Part shown: one piece after another, positions 12,671 to 13,827 of the stretch | Layout: each line of letters begins with the position of its first letter | Numbering within the stretch: the first letter of the stretch is position 1 | NCBI GenBank assembly: GCA_030145365.1 | Contig: JAQYVS010000061.1 | Coordinates: 1 to 13,827, forward strand | Length of the DNA: 13,827 nt | Origin: Desulfofustis sp. | GTDB taxonomy: Bacteria > Desulfobacterota > Desulfobulbia > Desulfobulbales > Desulfocapsaceae | Direction of reading: 5' to 3' | Program-made: the position numbers and the translations under genes | Notes under the pieces: model-generated | What the model saw: the letters and a program-made list of their open reading frames with translations, nothing else | What the model was told of the DNA's origin: nothing | Database searches by the model: none

Positions 12671-13827
12671 ATGGATTACAGGGCGACGCTGAACCTGCCC
12701 AAGACTTCATTCAAAATGAAGGCTAACCTAACCCAGAACGAACCGATGCTGCTCAAGCGCTGGGACAAGGAAAATTTGTATAAGATGATTCAAGATGGCA
12801 GCGGTGACAAACCGCTGTTTGTCCTTCACGATGGCCCCCCGTATGCCAACGGAAATATTCATCTCGGCACCGCCTTCAACAAAATACTTAAAGATATAAT
12901 TCTCCGCTCAAAACGGATGGCTGGCTTTAATGCGCCATATATTCCAGGCTGGGATTGCCACGGGTTACCGATTGAACACAATGTGGATAAAGAGCTGGGG
13001 GAGAAAAAGAAAACTATACCCACGCTTTCAAAACGCCGGGCATGTCGCAAGTATGCGGAAAAATGGATTAAAACACAAAAAAAAGAATTCAGACGTTTAG
13101 GTGTGATCGGCGACTGGGACAACCCTTACCTGACCATGACCTACGACTATGAGGCAACAATTGCTCGGGAGTTCAACAAATTTCTACTTTCAGGAGCCGT
13201 AGTCAAGAGTAAAAAACCGGTGTACTGGTGTTCCACCTGTGAGACCGCTCTGGCAGAGGCAGAAGTCGAATATCACAACCACACATCACCTTCAATTTAC
13301 GTTAAATTTCCGGTAATTTCAGATCTTTCAGATGTTGATCCCAAGCTGAGTGGTGATAATCTGAACGTGGTCATATGGACCACTACTCCCTGGACTTTGC
13401 CGGCGAATCAGGCAATAGCCTTCCATCCCGATTTTGAATATGCACTTGTCGAGGCTGGCGGAGAAAAACTGATCATGGCCAAGGAACTGGTCTCCCGGGT
13501 CATGGAGGAGTTCGATATCGATGATTTTTCCATAATCGCTACGATCCCGGCAGCTGGACTTGAGAATAAAAGTTGTCATCATCCGTTTATGGATCGGGAT
13601 TCATTGCTGGTGTTGGCCGATTATGTCACGCTTGATGCAGGAACCGGTTGTGTCCATACAGCACCGGGACACGGGGCTGACGACTACCTGACCGGACTTC
13701 GGTATGGTCTTGATATCATGTCTCCAGTTGATGATATGGGTGTTTTTACTTCGGAAGCTGGTGTGTATGACGGTAAGCAGATACCTGATGTCAATGCCGA
13801 TATATGCTCTGATCTCAGTGTATCTTC
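12671..13827 (+). CDS. ileS: Isoleucyl-tRNA synthetase, N-terminal part (runs off the window)
   Basis: This enzyme charges tRNA-Ile with isoleucine in the cytoplasm. The frame stays open from the ATG at 12671 to the window end, giving 385 codons; the gene continues beyond. AGGAG lies seven bases before the ATG. HDGPPYANGNIHLG at 53-66 holds the class I HIGH-type motif as HLGT. GWDCHGLPIEH at 93-103 and GDWDNPY at 147-153 are typical of IleRS. YWCSTCETALAEAEVEY (185-201) fits the family. The CP1 editing domain shows WTTTPWTLPANQA at 236-248 and HTAPGHGADDY at 329-339. The 297-bp gap to ftsE holds a weak promoter candidate (TTGCAA 12546-12551, TATTTT 12568-12573). I see no T-box leader and nothing else in the gap. 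Confidence 0.97.
   Translation, partial: MDYRATLNLPKTSFKMKANLTQNEPMLLKRWDKENLYKMIQDGSGDKPLFVLHDGPPYANGNIHLGTAFNKILKDIILRSKRMAGFNAPYIPGWDCHGLPIEHNVDKELGEKKKTIPTLSKRRACRKYAEKWIKTQKKEFRRLGVIGDWDNPYLTMTYDYEATIAREFNKFLLSGAVVKSKKPVYWCSTCETALAEAEVEYHNHTSPSIYVKFPVISDLSDVDPKLSGDNLNVVIWTTTPWTLPANQAIAFHPDFEYALVEAGGEKLIMAKELVSRVMEEFDIDDFSIIATIPAAGLENKSCHHPFMDRDSLLVLADYVTLDAGTGCVHTAPGHGADDYLTGLRYGLDIMSPVDDMGVFTSEAGVYDGKQIPDVNADICSDLSVS

Noticed and set aside
12859..13582. Minus-strand open frames inside ileS
   Set aside because: The plus-strand frame carries continuous, well-conserved IleRS motifs, so these are shadows.

Overview
The window reads as a chromosomal segment of a Gram-negative, moderate-GC bacterium. 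The combination of ftsE-ftsX-envC-ctpA-DUF1992 gene order, a diadenylate-cyclase-like protein, and an extracellular Ig-like domain of a kind I associate with Desulfobacterota (the former Deltaproteobacteria) points to that phylum. This is inference from gene content; no rRNA or other phylogenetic marker is complete here. I see no mobile element, CRISPR array, tRNA or rRNA.

Left part (1-4632): mostly small or unusual genes. An intrinsic terminator-like hairpin (43-81) abuts the ribosome binding site of a small acidic protein gene of unknown function (94-348). Convergent to it is a 481-residue protein whose C-terminal domain resembles diadenylate cyclases but has an altered RHR motif. It may be read from a leaderless promoter. 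Next, on the minus strand, come an exported glycine-zipper protein with an operator-like set of inverted repeats over its promoter, and a two-gene operon. That operon encodes a membrane-anchored XRE-type regulator with an outside Ig-like domain and an EF-hand/dockerin-like motif, and a small exported protein carrying what looks like the same Ig-like fold. Divergent from the operon is a very small exported cysteine-containing protein.

Middle (4633-7748): an RNase II-family exoribonuclease (minus) is divergent from the ribosome-assembly GTPase gene era (plus).

Right part (7758-12373): a compact minus-strand operon, transcribed ftsE > ftsX > envC > ctpA > DUF1992. Junctions are a 1-nt overlap, a 30-bp gap, a 34-bp gap and a 4-nt GTGA overlap. 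A good sigma70-type promoter lies about 75 bp upstream of ftsE. FtsEX is the ATP-driven transmembrane switch that engages the EnvC coiled coil, whose degenerate LytM domain activates peptidoglycan amidases. CtpA is an exported processing protease. Together they form a septal cell-wall remodelling module. Divergent from it is ileS, which runs off the right edge.

The most unusual items are the membrane-anchored HTH/Ig/EF-hand regulator with its exported partner, and the diadenylate-cyclase-like protein with RYN in place of RHR.
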